DNA of 64,000 nt from positions 186,001-250,000 of the forward strand of contig NW_026251765.1 in the NCBI RefSeq assembly GCF_025024155.1, read 5' to 3'. Each line of letters begins with the position of its first letter. Within the stretch, counting starts at the first letter, position 1. The position numbers and the translations under genes were made by a program. This document shows positions 45,737-57,252 of the stretch, in pieces. The notes below the pieces were generated by a model. It was not told where the DNA came from and ran no database searches. It saw only the letters and a list, made by a program, of their open reading frames with translations. The DNA is from Gamsiella multidivaricata (taxonomy: Eukaryota; Mortierellomycota; Mortierellomycetes; Mortierellales; Mortierellaceae).

Positions 45737-46089
45737 GCGTTTGTCCTAAATCCTGAAATAAAACTGCTGGAATGCAATACAAGTGTTTATTTCCACAACT
45801 GAGATTGTCAATATTTCACAGCATCGCTCGTCCTATCGTCCTATCGTCCTATTGTCCTATTCTTTTTTTTTTTTTTTTTTTTTTTGCAGCGCAATTATTA
45901 TCATGTCCATTTTACCGGGTCTCTCGCGATGGCGCAGGTTTGAAATTTGAAACGCGTCCCGCGCAGCCAACATGTCACGTGGAAATGACAGCATATTTCA
46001 CTGCTTTTTCGTGGAACGATCGCCCCGAGCTTCTGATTCACCACTTTTTTTATTCCCTGATTTGCAACCATTCCTTTTCCCGGCCACAA
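45737..46089. other. short intergenic with tandem array and T-run
   Basis: Holds the eS27 3' end, an 8-base tandem array (CGTCCTAT, about four copies, 45829-45862), a run of about 23 T's and the promoter of the Tom20-SET gene. No gene seen. Confidence 0.5.
45757..45762 (+). terminator. AATAAA polyadenylation signal (eS27)
   Basis: Hexamer 20 bases after the eS27 stop codon. Confidence 0.5.
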
Positions 46090-48141
46090 ATGAAAACCTC
46101 GACTATTGTTGCAGCCACCGTCGGTGTGCTCGCTGTGGCCACGGTCGGCTACGCCATCTACTTTGATTCGAAGCGAAGGAACGATCCAGAATTCAGGCGC
46201 AAGTTGAGTAAGTCGTTACTCTGGGTGTCCCCCTCCCCACCCCAACGTTTCGGCCGCGCATTTCAGAGTCACGGACCATAATATGAACTCCTTTACGGAA
46301 GGGGCTCCGTTCCCGTTTCGATCTCATCTGAAGTCCGGCCGGGGGGAGCTTTGCGAAACATATCACCGGATTGGAGACAGCAAACTGACTGATCGCCCTC
46401 ATTTTTTTTTGTTTCCTTGTTTCCTTTCTGGCGCTTTTTTTCCCCCTTTGATAGAGAAGGAGCGCAAGCGTACTCAGAAGCTGGCTGCAGAGGAGGCAAA
46501 GAAGCTATCGAACAAGAGTGCACAAACTGTCGAGGAGGCATTAGCCAGTATTTCAGATGAAGACTTCCCCACGTCAATGGAGGAGCGTGAGAAGTTCTGT
46601 ATGGAGCAGCTTTCAGCTGGAGAGGCCCTTTTCACTCAAGGTAACACTATCGCTTTAACAGGGATCTATTTAGAGATACAACACGGACCCAAAAAAAATC
46701 TCGAAAATCCCCCAGCTAACGGTTTTTTTTTTTTCACCTGTGGCATGTCCGCAATGTCATAACTGGGGGGGGAAAATAGGCCCTACCAAGTTTGGTCAAG
46801 CCGCTATTTGCTTCTACAAGGCTTTGAAGGTCTACCCAGCCCCTGCGGAGCTGGTTATGGTCTATCAAAAGACGATCCCGCCAGAGGTCTTTACTCTTGT
46901 GATGGGCATGCTCAGCAAGGATGTAAGTTTTGGTATCACAGCTAGGAGCCGGATCGCACTTTTCCAGCCAAAATTGTGATGGAGCATGACTAATTGAATC
47001 AACAAAAAAACGATTGGGAATTTATGAATCGATAGGTTCAGAGCAAGCAGGAGAAGTACTACACTGTGTTCCCGCCTGAGGAGATGAATGTCAAGGTCGA
47101 GGAGAAGCCAGAAGGCGTTGCTGCTGATGGACAGAAAGTTACCCGTCGTGGATTGGTGGCGACCAAGTCGTTCGGTGCAGGGCAGACAGTCTACTCGGAG
47201 GCGCCTGTGATCAGCTCGTTGGAACCATCGCTGGAGGGCAAGGACTTTTGCCATTACTGTTTGAAGCAGATTGTGGATGAGGCATCCAAGGTTCCTTGCT
47301 CAAAATGCACCCAGGTGGTGTTCTGTACGGAGGATTGCAGAAAGTCGGCCGCACAGGAATTCCATGACATTCTTTGCACAAAGGACTCGGAGGATGCTTC
47401 CAGTCCTGAGCGTTCGTTGCGTGAGTACACGAAGACCACCAGGAACTTGGTCCCAGAGATGCTTGCAAAGTTCTTGGTCAAGATGGTCCACGAAGAGTCA
47501 TTGAACAGCGGAGCAGAGTACAATTCTTTCGACCACATGGAGCGTCTTCGCTACTTGGAGATCACTGCCACTGCAGAGGAGGAGAAAGAGATGGAGCTTT
47601 TGAAGGTCGCACTGGGGTCCAATATCCCCGGCATTGACGAGTTCATTACGGAGGAACGGTACCTGCTTATGAAGGGAAGGTTGCTATACAACCTCTACGG
47701 TGTTTCCACCTCTCTTAATGTCGATCACGACGTGGAGGTAAGTTGATGGAAAGAGGGAGTCATTTTACTTGAATTCTCGGTTGAAATCTTGAGAAGGATA
47801 GCGTTGCTAATGCCATAATTGCGCCTTGCCTTTGACTTTCTTTTCTTTTCTAGCCTTTGCCTGAGAGACATCGCAGTGTGCGTGATGCTCCTATCACTGG
47901 TGGAGGATTCTACCGTGTGACCTCGTACTTGATGCACTCTTGCGAGCCCAACGCCAAGATTGTGTTCTCAGAGAACGACCATAAGGTATCGATCGTGACG
48001 ACGAGGGAGGTCATGGCCGGCGAGGAGCTCCTTGTTGGGTATATCAAGAACGACGACCTGTCGACGGAGAGTCGCCGCTTGGAGCTGTTCACAAAGTACC
48101 GTTTCCGATGCATGTGCCCCTTGTGCGAGACCACAGACTAA
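46090..48141 (+). CDS. Tom20 (MAS20) fused to MYND zinc finger and SET domain
   Basis: Five exons, 46090-46207, 46455-46640, 46780-46922, 47036-47737, 47854-48141, encode 478 residues with consistent phases. Residues 1-149 are Tom20: an N-terminal anchor (VGVLAVATVGYAIYFDSKRRNDPEFRRKL), a charged linker and the TPR-like receptor domain (GEALFTQG...FGQAAICFYKALKVYPAPAELVMVYQKTIPPEVF). From about 183 a split SET domain begins (RRGLVATKSFGAGQTVYSEAPVIS). Inside it sits a full MYND finger (C221, C224, C237, C240, C246, C250, H259, C263). The SET core resumes with SYLMHSCEPNAKI (H411, C413) and GEELLVGY (Y446), and ends in a post-SET CMCPLC. The usual NHSC asparagine is methionine here (M410). The fusion depends on splicing 46922 to 47036; unspliced, the frame stops after about 20 residues and yields a plain Tom20. 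Confidence 0.82.
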
Positions 48142-48314
48142 GGGAGATTGGCATGATGATGTAGAAATAAATAGAGTGTCTAGCGACGTTTTTTGTTTCG
48201 CGTTAAGGGATGTCTGAACAGAGTGGTGCTACTTGGTACACAGAGGAGGCCAAAGTTGGATTTTCGTCTTTTACTCTCGACCATTTCTCTTGCCATCGAA
48301 AGCAGGAGTCATTG

Positions 48315-48346
<32 letters not shown>

Positions 48347-48915
48347 TCGGGCACCAGTTTATGTCGTAACGGTGTCTGGGGGCGGGCTTTAAGATCCAAG
48401 ACGTTTTTTGCCACCAATTTTCTTTTTTTCCAGAGATCGGATTCGACCAAGGTTCAGTCAGAATAGATGTTTTATCCTACGCATCGGAATTGAACAAGGA
48501 CCTTGGACGATTCAGCGTCGCTCGCTTGTTTTATAGAGGGCGATGCTTTTTTTTTTTTTTTTTTTTGATGCCAAGGGGAGGGGAAGGGGGCCCTGAGACG
48601 TCCTATGGTAAAAAATGCTGATCAAGGTTAATCAGAAGTGAGATTATCCCGATTGCCTTTTGGTCTGCTTTATCCGCAGAAAGCATTTTTTAAAAATACT
48701 GAATGTTAGTAGTAGTGTCATAGTGTCATAGTGTCACTCACTAGGTCTATTCAGTAAAGTGTGCCCAGTTGCTTTGAGGGGAGGTGGGGGAAGGGAGGGG
48801 CTTCCTAAAAAAAGGTAGTGCCCGCCATTCGATAACCTTCAACGTGAGCTGAATAGGATGAAGGCATAGAGCAACACTGAGTGAGGCGAGCGATGCTAGC
48901 ATTCATATCGGAAAA

Positions 48916-48946
<31 letters not shown>

Positions 48947-49500
48947 TTTTTTTTTTTCCTTCTTCGCAAGCGATAATGGTATCTGGATGCCAACTCGGCG
49001 AGTCTCCTCGTTGTGACATAGAATCTCTATAGGAGTACCTTACATTCTACAAAGGTATTGTTCTGCGCGAGAAAGTGTTTTTGCGCGGAGGGGGGAGACC
49101 TCCCTCAGACCCTCTTAGACACTGTAGGACCGGAAGCCACGAAGAAAAAGTCCCACCCAGAGGGGAAAAAAGACAACACAAAATAAACGCGGCGCCCAAA
49201 AGGGGCTAAATGAAAAAAAATAATCGTCCCACTGCGCCTGTAAGCACTCTCCCCACTCCTCCTTGGCCCATCGACCATCGACCATCGACCATCGACTCCA
49301 TCCATTGGTCCAGCTCTCTTTTTTTCCGCCCCTGCACTGATCATCCAGCCTCATCTGCTTCCTTTCTAACCCGACAGCGAGTTTGAATCTGGCCTCTGTG
49401 GGACCTGAAAGAAAAAAAAAACAGTTGCAGCCAGCTGTCTGATTGTCGCCCGAAAAAAAAGAATCCACTCCAGTCCTTCATAACCCGTGAGAGCGAGCCC
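48142..49500. other. intergenic, CDC6 upstream region
   Basis: No gene seen. Four long T-runs (near 48316, 48548 and 48929) and two short tandem arrays, an 8-base unit at 48713-48738 and a 7-base unit (ATCGACC) at 49269-49297, the latter about 200 bases before the CDC6 ATG. Confidence 0.45.
48166..48171 (+). terminator. AATAAA polyadenylation signal (Tom20-SET gene)
   Basis: Hexamer 25 bases after the stop codon. Confidence 0.5.
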
Positions 49501-51347
49501 ATGTCTGCCAATTCTCTTCGAAAGCGTGCCTTCGTCTACTCGGACGATGCAGGAGAGAATCTTGATGGTAAAGCCAAAGACGAAAAAAAAAAAGACGAGC
49601 ACGCGCGTATGGAGGAGGACTACGCCCACGGAAAGGATTAAGGATCCCCCTTTCCTCTCCCCAAGCAGCCAAGCAGCCAAGTAGCCAAAGACTGACATTG
49701 ACGTTGTACTCTCCTTGAAAACATGTATATTAGTCTGTCCACCATCGCCCACCAAGAAAAGGACGCCGTCGAGACGGACAAGCGAGTTGTTCAGACGCAC
49801 GGCCGAGACCCATCGATTGGTTGGACGCGAGGCCGAGCGAAAGACGATCCGGGAATTCTGTGAGAACCACATTTTGGTTCCCAAGGCAGGTTCGCTTTAT
49901 ATCTCTGGTCAGCCTGGGACGGGCAAGACGGCGCTTCTGAAGGAGGTGATGCGTGATATGGAGCGTGAGATGAAGGACGTGGAGCATGAGGTCAAGACGG
50001 CTACTATCAACTGCATGACGGTCAAGGACCCTCGCCTTGTGTACCAGAAACTGTTGATAGAGATGGGCTATGTCGCCGAGTCGAAGGAGAAGGATGCTGC
50101 TATCAAGTCCTTGGAGTCGCTGGTTCTCAAGTCGAACAAGAAGAAGATCATGTAGTAAGTGCTTTTTTATTTTATTTTATTTTTTCTGCTGCCATGGAAT
50201 GCATGGAATGTGCGTGCCTCTCTTTCTTTTACTATGGCTGTGAACCATTGGTTGCTGATGCCCATGTATTTTTCACCTTGTCGTTGCTAGTGTGGTGGTT
50301 CTCGACGAGATTGACCAGCTGTTGACAAAGGATCAGGATGTATTGTACAAGCTGTTCGAATGGGCGTCGACAGAGGGCTCCAAGCTGACGCTGTTTGGTA
50401 TTGCGAACGCACTCGATATGACGGACCGGTTTTTGCCTCGATTGAAGGCCAGAGACTGCGAGCCCCAGCTGTTGAACTTCAACCCATATCAGGTTGCTGA
50501 GATCCGAGCCATCATCATGGACCGCCTATTCTCGCTGGAGGACGATACAAAGGACGAGAGCAACGGCAAAGTAGAAGGCAAGGACAAGAGCGAGACAGGC
50601 AAACCCCGCGTCGCCCCATTGATGCAACGAGCTGCCATTGAACTGTGTGCGCGCAAGGTGGCAGCTGCAACGGGAGACCTGAGAAAGGCGCTCGATATCT
50701 GTCGCCAAACGATTGAGATGGTTGAGCTGGAGACGAGGAAGAAGGAGCGGTTGGAGAAGCGTCAGAGTCTGCCCCAGCGTGGGCTCGCCCCCCTGTCTGA
50801 GATCCGCCTGGCCAATCTTGAAAACCAGGTTGCTGGAAGTTCAGAGAATGCGACGGCTGCACGTCGACAGTCGGGTTCGTTTGCGGATGCGGTTTCTTCA
50901 AAGGCGGCCAAGCTCACATTGCAGGACGCACCCAAGGTGACGGTGGAACATGTTAAGAAGGCGCTGGCGTCAGCATTTGGATCACCGGTTGTACAAAAGA
51001 TGAAGGCGTTGAATGTGCACCAAAAGATTGTCTTGGCAGTCCTGGTGATGAAGATTCAGAGCGGCAAGACGGTCGATTGCGAGGTCGGCAAGGTCTTTGA
51101 CCATTATACCACGACCTGCCGGTCGAGCAACAAGATTGGAGCGGTGAACCGAGGAGAGTACCAGGACCTGATTAATATGCTGGAGGCGAATGGACTGATT
51201 ACTTTGGGCAAGAGTAAGGAGGAGCGACTCCGCAAAATTGGGCTGGTACCGCGCGAGAGCGAGGTTCTGGACGCGACTAGGGGACAGGACATTTTGGACA
51301 CCATCCTCGCAAAGGCCGGTGTCAAAATGGACGCGACCGATATGTGA
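49501..51347 (+). CDS. CDC6: replication licensing ATPase Cdc6
   Basis: Three exons, 49501-49567, 49734-50154, 50291-51347, encode 514 residues, almost exactly the length of yeast Cdc6. The AAA+ domain has Walker A GQPGTGKT (81-88) and Walker B VVVLDEID (D168, E169), the latter beginning just after the second intron. LTLFGIANALDMTDRFLPRL (sensor 1 region) and a C-terminal winged-helix domain follow. The N-terminus has CDK-type sites (PPSPTKKRTPSRR, two SP/TP with basic residues), consistent with cell-cycle control by phosphorylation. Cdc6 works with ORC to load Mcm2-7 at origins. Orc1 is excluded because there is no BAH domain and the length is short. Confidence 0.93.
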
Positions 51348-53411
51348 GCAGGAGATATGCCTCTCACTCTTTTTTTTTTTTTTATTTTTTTTATTTTGTT
51401 TCTTTTTGCACTTTACCCAGTCTATGCACACCCAATCAGCCATACTTTCTTCTCCACCTCTCCCTTATATATATACGTATTCACTTCTCTTATGTTTTGC
51501 GTTGTAGGGTGGGGTTCTCTTGCAATGGCAGCACTCCTCGATCGATAGCTAGATGTAAAAGTGAAGAATACAGACAGCCGCATTAAGTTATACACGCGAT
51601 GAATGACTTGTTTAAAGAGCAGTCAGTAGGAATAATACGAGCTGGAGTACAGTGTAAAGAGTGGTTGAGCACACAATTAATGATCGGAGACCTGGCCCAG
51701 GCGCAGGCTGAAATGACATGTGCTAGAAACGATTCCTTCGCAGCAAGAATAGAACCGATGCGAAGGACAGAGCCCAAGCGGCAAGTAGTCTAGTCTACCA
51801 TTATTGAAGCAACTAAAAAAGAACCTCAGCATTGGCCACCCACGGAAGTACATCTTGCCTTGCCATATTATCTTTGTCCATATCCTTGTCGACCCCCTCC
51901 CCCCATTTCCCGCAAAATGCACAACCAGATGTGCTAAATTGCTAGAGTTCTATCTTCCCGCTGTGCCTGTCTACTTTGTCTACTCTCTCTCTCTCTCTTG
52001 CCCCAAGTTTATTCCGGTCGGCGGGAAATGCAGCCTTTTTGTCGTTTGCATATATTTATCGTGGCTCTGGACGGGTCTAGAGAATGAAGGGATTAGATAG
52101 TGGTTAATGAAAGAAAAGGGGATGGACATGTGTCGCGGTAATGATGGCTCGGTAGAGAGAACCGCCACCCTCTGGTCATCCTGGTCAGGGGCCCCTCCCC
52201 TTCCCCATTGGCACGCGCTGCTTGGCTTTTCTCTCTGTCCGTGTCTTCATTGTGAGACGCCCTTGATGAGACGAGATTGACGGGAGAAAGGTGCACCTGC
52301 GCGCTAAGGGACGGATGGCCAGTCTGATCTGTGTCGATATTTTTGCATGCAAACAGATGTTATCGCCGTAACACGGCATGGAACGGCCTGGTATGGCGAT
52401 GCGGTGCATGGCGCATGGTGTGGCCTAGTGCAGGTGGGGGGGGGGGGGTCCCTCAAGTCTTCTCCGTCGCCCTATTGCGGTAGTCCAGTGAATGAACGTG
52501 ATTGAGTCGAATCCATTGCCCTGTGATTTTCACCTGAAAGTAAACATCATTGCATTGGAAGTGGATCCCTCCATCCTGTTTCCCTCTGGCCCCTTTTTGA
52601 AGGTGTCAACTGTCAAGGACCATCATCGTTTTCATTATGATGCTTAAGAGAAAGAGGAGGAGGAGGGGTCGACATCCTGCCGTCGTCCTCGGTCTATGCT
52701 ACGATATTATGGCACCAGGTGAGACCTGCCTGGAGAGGTGGAGGAGGGATCTGCAGGGCCTGTCTGCCCCCTCCTCCTCCTTTCTGGTATTCGATTGCTC
52801 TCAAGCCTCAGCAATTGTCATTGAACCCTAGTCCCTAGTAAGTTGATTACATTTGCAAGAAGGATGTGTGTGGCCTGGCTGACTGACTTGCTAGCTGACA
52901 AGACCGATGGAGAGGGGGAAGCAAGTAAGACAGGGTCATGGGCATCCTGGGATATATAATCGTCATGCTCAGAAGTATGCGCATGCTCACTCTACTGCGT
53001 GTGCTCGTTCAATACAACAATAAAATATGTTTATCATATGCCATGTGTATTCTGGTAGAGACCATCGAGCTGTATGTTAGACTATTGCGGCCTTACCCCA
53101 TTCATTTTCCTTGTGAAAAAAAAAAAAAAAAAAAAAAAACCAACTTCCCTCCCCCCCCCTCTTCCCTACACTCTTTCTTTCCCCTCTTCCTTCCCCTTCT
53201 TCCTTCCTCCTCATTCAATCCAAACTCATTCCATCGCAACGTCTCCCTTTTCTTTCCTTCACTTCACTCTATATCGTACATTCCCCCCACTCTCCCTCTC
53301 TCTCACTGACACTCGCCGGCACCTCTTCTCCTGACGCTCTTCATATAAGGCCCCTCATATAACACTCGCCCATTTTCAATTGAACGACCCCACAACACCA
53401 GTCCCCAGACA
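51348..53411. other. intergenic, CC1-box gene upstream region
   Basis: About 2 kb without a recognised gene. Contains an A-run near 53107-53130 followed by a strongly CT-rich tract (53140-53400) directly before the next start codon, and a G-run near 52437-52448. Confidence 0.45.
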
Positions 53412-56400
53412 ATGGACCAAGGCCCCATAGCCGTCTCGACTGCTGCACCAATTGCCTCCACAACTTTCAACACGGAGGCGTCCCTGACCGCCCTGGCAGC
53501 GTCAGGCACAGAGACTGAAGAGGCAAATTCGGACCCAGGATATCACTCCTCTGAAACAACACCTATCACCGCAGCACTTCTTGCCCACAAGGCAAAGTTT
53601 ACTGCCACCACCACCACCACTACTGCCACTACCACAAGCACAACCGCCTCGACCATGGCAGACATCGATGCTCCTGCCCCACTCGTCTCTCCCATCAGCT
53701 CCGTCTCCAACAGCACCGCTGGCAGCTCTCCCCAGCCCAACCACATCCCTTCCTCGGAGGAGGCAGACATGATGGCCTCGTTGGACGAGGTCCTGAAGCG
53801 CAAGGTTGCAAACGAGGTCTCCTCTGACTACTACAGCAGCAGTGCTGCAGGTGGCAGCGACAATGGCCAGGATGAGGATTCCGATGTCGCACTGCACTCA
53901 GGAACGCATCATCACCACCATCCTCACCAAGGGGAGCAAATCTCTGTGTTATCTTCGATATCGGATACACAAATCCCCCAACATCCCCATCCTCAACCAC
54001 ATGCACATGATGATGGTCACTTTGGATCGGCTTCCCAGGACGGCGAACACGAACACGAGCACGAACAACAAGAAGAAGAAGGCCCTTCCCCGGATCAGAT
54101 GGGTCTTGATAACCTGGGCACTATGGACCTCCGTATGCTGCTACAGCATGCCTACGAAGTCATCCAAGAAAAGGATCGGGGTAAGTTGGTTCTAAAAACA
54201 ACCCAGGGGGGGGGGGGGGGAGAGGGAGTAAGGAAAAATTGGTCCTATCATTCTCCTCTTCATCCCTCCTCCCCCTGGCCCTAGTTCTTGTTCCTTCTCT
54301 CTCACTTGCTTTCTTTACTTACGCCCTTTCCCATCTGTCCTCGCTTTCTTTCTTCATTCTTTTCATTTCTCGCCTATATATCTAGACCTCGGAATGGCAG
54401 CAGTGATGGGCCAAGATCTTATCGACTCCAACACCAACTTGCAAGCCAAGTACCAACACATCCTGACTCAGCTTCGACACCAACGAATGCATCGTCCTCG
54501 ACAGCTTACGCCCCCGCGCAAAATCATCCTCTCGCCCGCACCCGAGATGTCTGGCTCGATTGCGATCATCGACCCGGACGATAACGATGGGAACAACAGT
54601 GGGGACGAGAACTGGGTCGACGACTTTGAGCCCTCCCGATCGTCCTCGTCATCGCTGCACCCCATCTCACCCCCGACTTCCTCGAACTCGCATCACCATG
54701 CGACCTCGTTCCGTCGTAGCCCCACCAGTCACAATTCGAATATGATGCGGTCAAGGTCACGCCAGGATATCGAGAAGCTGGCCTCGCTCGAGGAGTTGAA
54801 TGCGCAGCTGCAGGGCAAGGTCGATGCTGTCACCAAAGAGCTGAAGCATGGACGACGGCAAGCGTTCAAGCGCCTTCGCAGGGCCGAGAAGGAGCTGAAG
54901 ATGTGCAAGGACGAGCTCGACCGGACGACCTTCAAGGTTGTTGACCTGGAGGAACAGAACGGACGGCTCATCGAGGCCAGTCGTATGATCCGGATGCGCC
55001 GTATCATGCTCAAGAATCAGCTGCCTGCACCAGGATCGATCCCTGGGTCGACCATGGCCAACATGGCGCTCGAGATGATAGGAGACGATGTCATGGACGA
55101 GATCACGATCCAGGAAATGTTGGCGGAGGATAACAGGATCTTTGAGGAGCTGCGTGATCGACTACAGTCGCTCGAGCGCAAGAACACGGCACTGATGCAG
55201 CAGAAAGCCGAGGCGGACAGGAGGACTCAGCAACTGGCACAGGACCTTTCGGACATGCAACAGGAGCAGGAGGAACTGATGGCCAACCTCTGTGGGCTTT
55301 CGGATCTGCAGTCGGCGTATGATGAGCAGTCCGCACATGTCAGGGAGCTGGAGAACTCGATTGAAGAACTGCAGAACACGATCAGCACCATGTCCTCGAG
55401 ATTCTCTCAGATGAATTCGCCCCTTCTTTCACCCGCAGACCCCTCGTCACCGGTGCAGAGTGTGTGGAGGAGAGAGGACGCGGACTTTAAGGCGCTCAAG
55501 ACGATCCTGCACGGAGCGAGCCCTCAACCGATGGCGTTAAAGTCCCCGGGATTGAAGGGCCAGCGTCGCCCACGCAGGACACTGCTGGCAGAGCTGGAGA
55601 GCGAGTGGTTCAGAGACGTGTCGTTCTTTGGACCGCCCCGTGTGCCTGAACAGCAGCAGCAGCAGCAGCAGCAACCTATTCATCTGGGTGGTCCCAAGTC
55701 ACCGAAAGCGCTCAAGAACCATCGCCATGACTCTGAGTCGGATGCGTTCTCGGATGATGCTGGAGGACGGGTCAATGGTTGGCGCGAACGGATCCAGGAC
55801 ATGGGCGAGGAGTCTATGTGTGAGTCATCGAGCTGTATCCGCAAGAGACGAAACCGATTCAAATACGCAGGAAGCGACACGGACGGCGGTCTTGGAGAGC
55901 CTTTGGGAGACAGCACCGCCGAGCATGGCGATGATAGTGATGTGGAGCGATACCAGCTGCGTCCGCGCAAGCGACTTGGCCATCATCACCAGCTCACTAT
56001 CGCTGGCGGCATTGTCAGCTCTGGATGCGAGGACGAGAGCGCGGACGAGGACATGTCCGATTGCTCCGATCCTCATCATCTGCACTACCGCCGACCGTCG
56101 ACGCCTGGATGCTGTTGCCACATGTATGATGATTACAGTGGGTACTCGAGTTATCTTGAGGACGAGGAGGAATCTGTGGTGGGCTGGGCGCATTTCGAGG
56201 ACCATGATGCGTCGTCGTTTGGTTATGACAAGAAGCGTGATGGATACTATGTGGGCCGGCGGTCACGTCGTGGTTTCCTTGGTATCTTTGGCATGGTCCA
56301 GAGTGTGTTCTTGGTGTTCAGACTGTTGTGGCGTTGGTGCCGATTCCTGTGCATTCTTTCGACCGCGTTGGGTATTGCCATTTACCGTGGACCGGATGCA

Positions 56401-56418
56401 CTGTTGACGGATCATTAA
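53412..56418 (+). CDS. coiled-coil protein with TRAK/BICDR-type CC1 box and C-terminal membrane segment
   Basis: Two exons, 53412-54180 and 54386-56418 (phase 1), encode 933 residues. Residues 1-235 are Ser/Thr/His/Glu-rich and disordered. At 240-275 a helix reads LRMLLQHAYEVIQEKDR then DLGMAAVMGQDLIDSNTNL. The latter fits the CC1 box of dynein adaptors (D-L-x-x-A-A-x-x-G-Q-x-L-[LI]-x-x-N-x-x-L in TRAK/HAP1/BICDR), which binds dynein light intermediate chain. After a linker, coiled coils span about 380-460 and 503-595. At 655-661 lies TLLAELE, resembling the Spindly motif that contacts the dynactin pointed end. The C-terminal half is acidic and Gln-rich. The last 45 residues (GFLGIFGMVQSVFLVFRLLWRW, then FLCILSTALGIAIY) look like a membrane hairpin. 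The CC1 box is split by the intron, so it is invisible in either exon alone. Cargo and organelle are not known. Confidence 0.75.
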
Positions 56419-56940
56419 AAAAAGCAAACGGGCGCTTTTTTTTTTTTTTTTTTTTTTTTTGCATTTCGACTCGGACACACACACACACACACTGCTAGTA
56501 TCCATATCCACCTTTTTCTTCTCTTTTTCTTTTTCTTTTTCTTTTTTTTCTATACCTGCGCGATTTTCTTGTTTATATCTTTTCTTTCTTTCTTTCTTTT
56601 GTAACATTAAGTTACCCGATACCACCCACGACTTTAATGACCCTTTATGATGACCTCTTTTTACTATCAACGAGCTTTGAACCAAGGAAAAATAAATAAT
56701 AATTGCATTGGATAAAAAAAAAAAAATAGCAAAGAAGACATCATGATTGTCGTTTTTATTAATTAAATGGGCTGAGTTATGTTGTAAATGTATGAAATGT
56801 TCATTGGCTCGATACGAAGGGGCAAGGAGATCAGGCCTGCTCCATGTCCAATCGCATCCTTGTTTTTTTTTTTTTTTTTTTTTGTTGTTTTGCTTTGTTT
56901 TTGTTTTTGTTTTTGTTTTAGTTATTTTTTTTCATCGTAT
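56419..56940. other. convergent 3' ends with homopolymers
   Basis: Tail-to-tail spacer holding two T-runs of 20 or more and CT-rich sequence. No gene seen. Confidence 0.5.
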
Positions 56941-57220
56941 TCAAGCCTTCTTGGTCGAGCGTTTCTTGGTCGTGCTGGATGAAGACTTCTTGGTGCTGGT
57001 AGCGGTAGTGGTGGCGGAGGAAGAGGAGCCATCGGCGGAGGCGACAGTCTTCTTCAAGGTACCATCGGGGTTCAGGTGAGCGTATTTGGAAGGGTCGCTC
57101 GAGTAGTTGGAACCGCCGGAGAAGAGCGAGAAGACGACACCGGACATGGAACCAGCAATGATGTAGACCATCCATCTCCTATAATTTTTTTCGTATTAGC
57201 AAAACAATGAGGGAGAAGCC

Positions 57221-57252
<32 letters not shown>

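Noticed and set aside
46090..46985. Plain Tom20 gene ending by read-through of the intron after 46922
   Set aside because: Possible as an alternative product, but the GTAAGT donor and TAG acceptor join in phase 0 to the MYND-SET exon, and the SET part has no convincing start of its own.
52495..52530. B-box-like string GAGTCGAATCC, considered as a tRNA gene
   Set aside because: No A-box at the right distance and no foldable acceptor or anticodon stem could be found.
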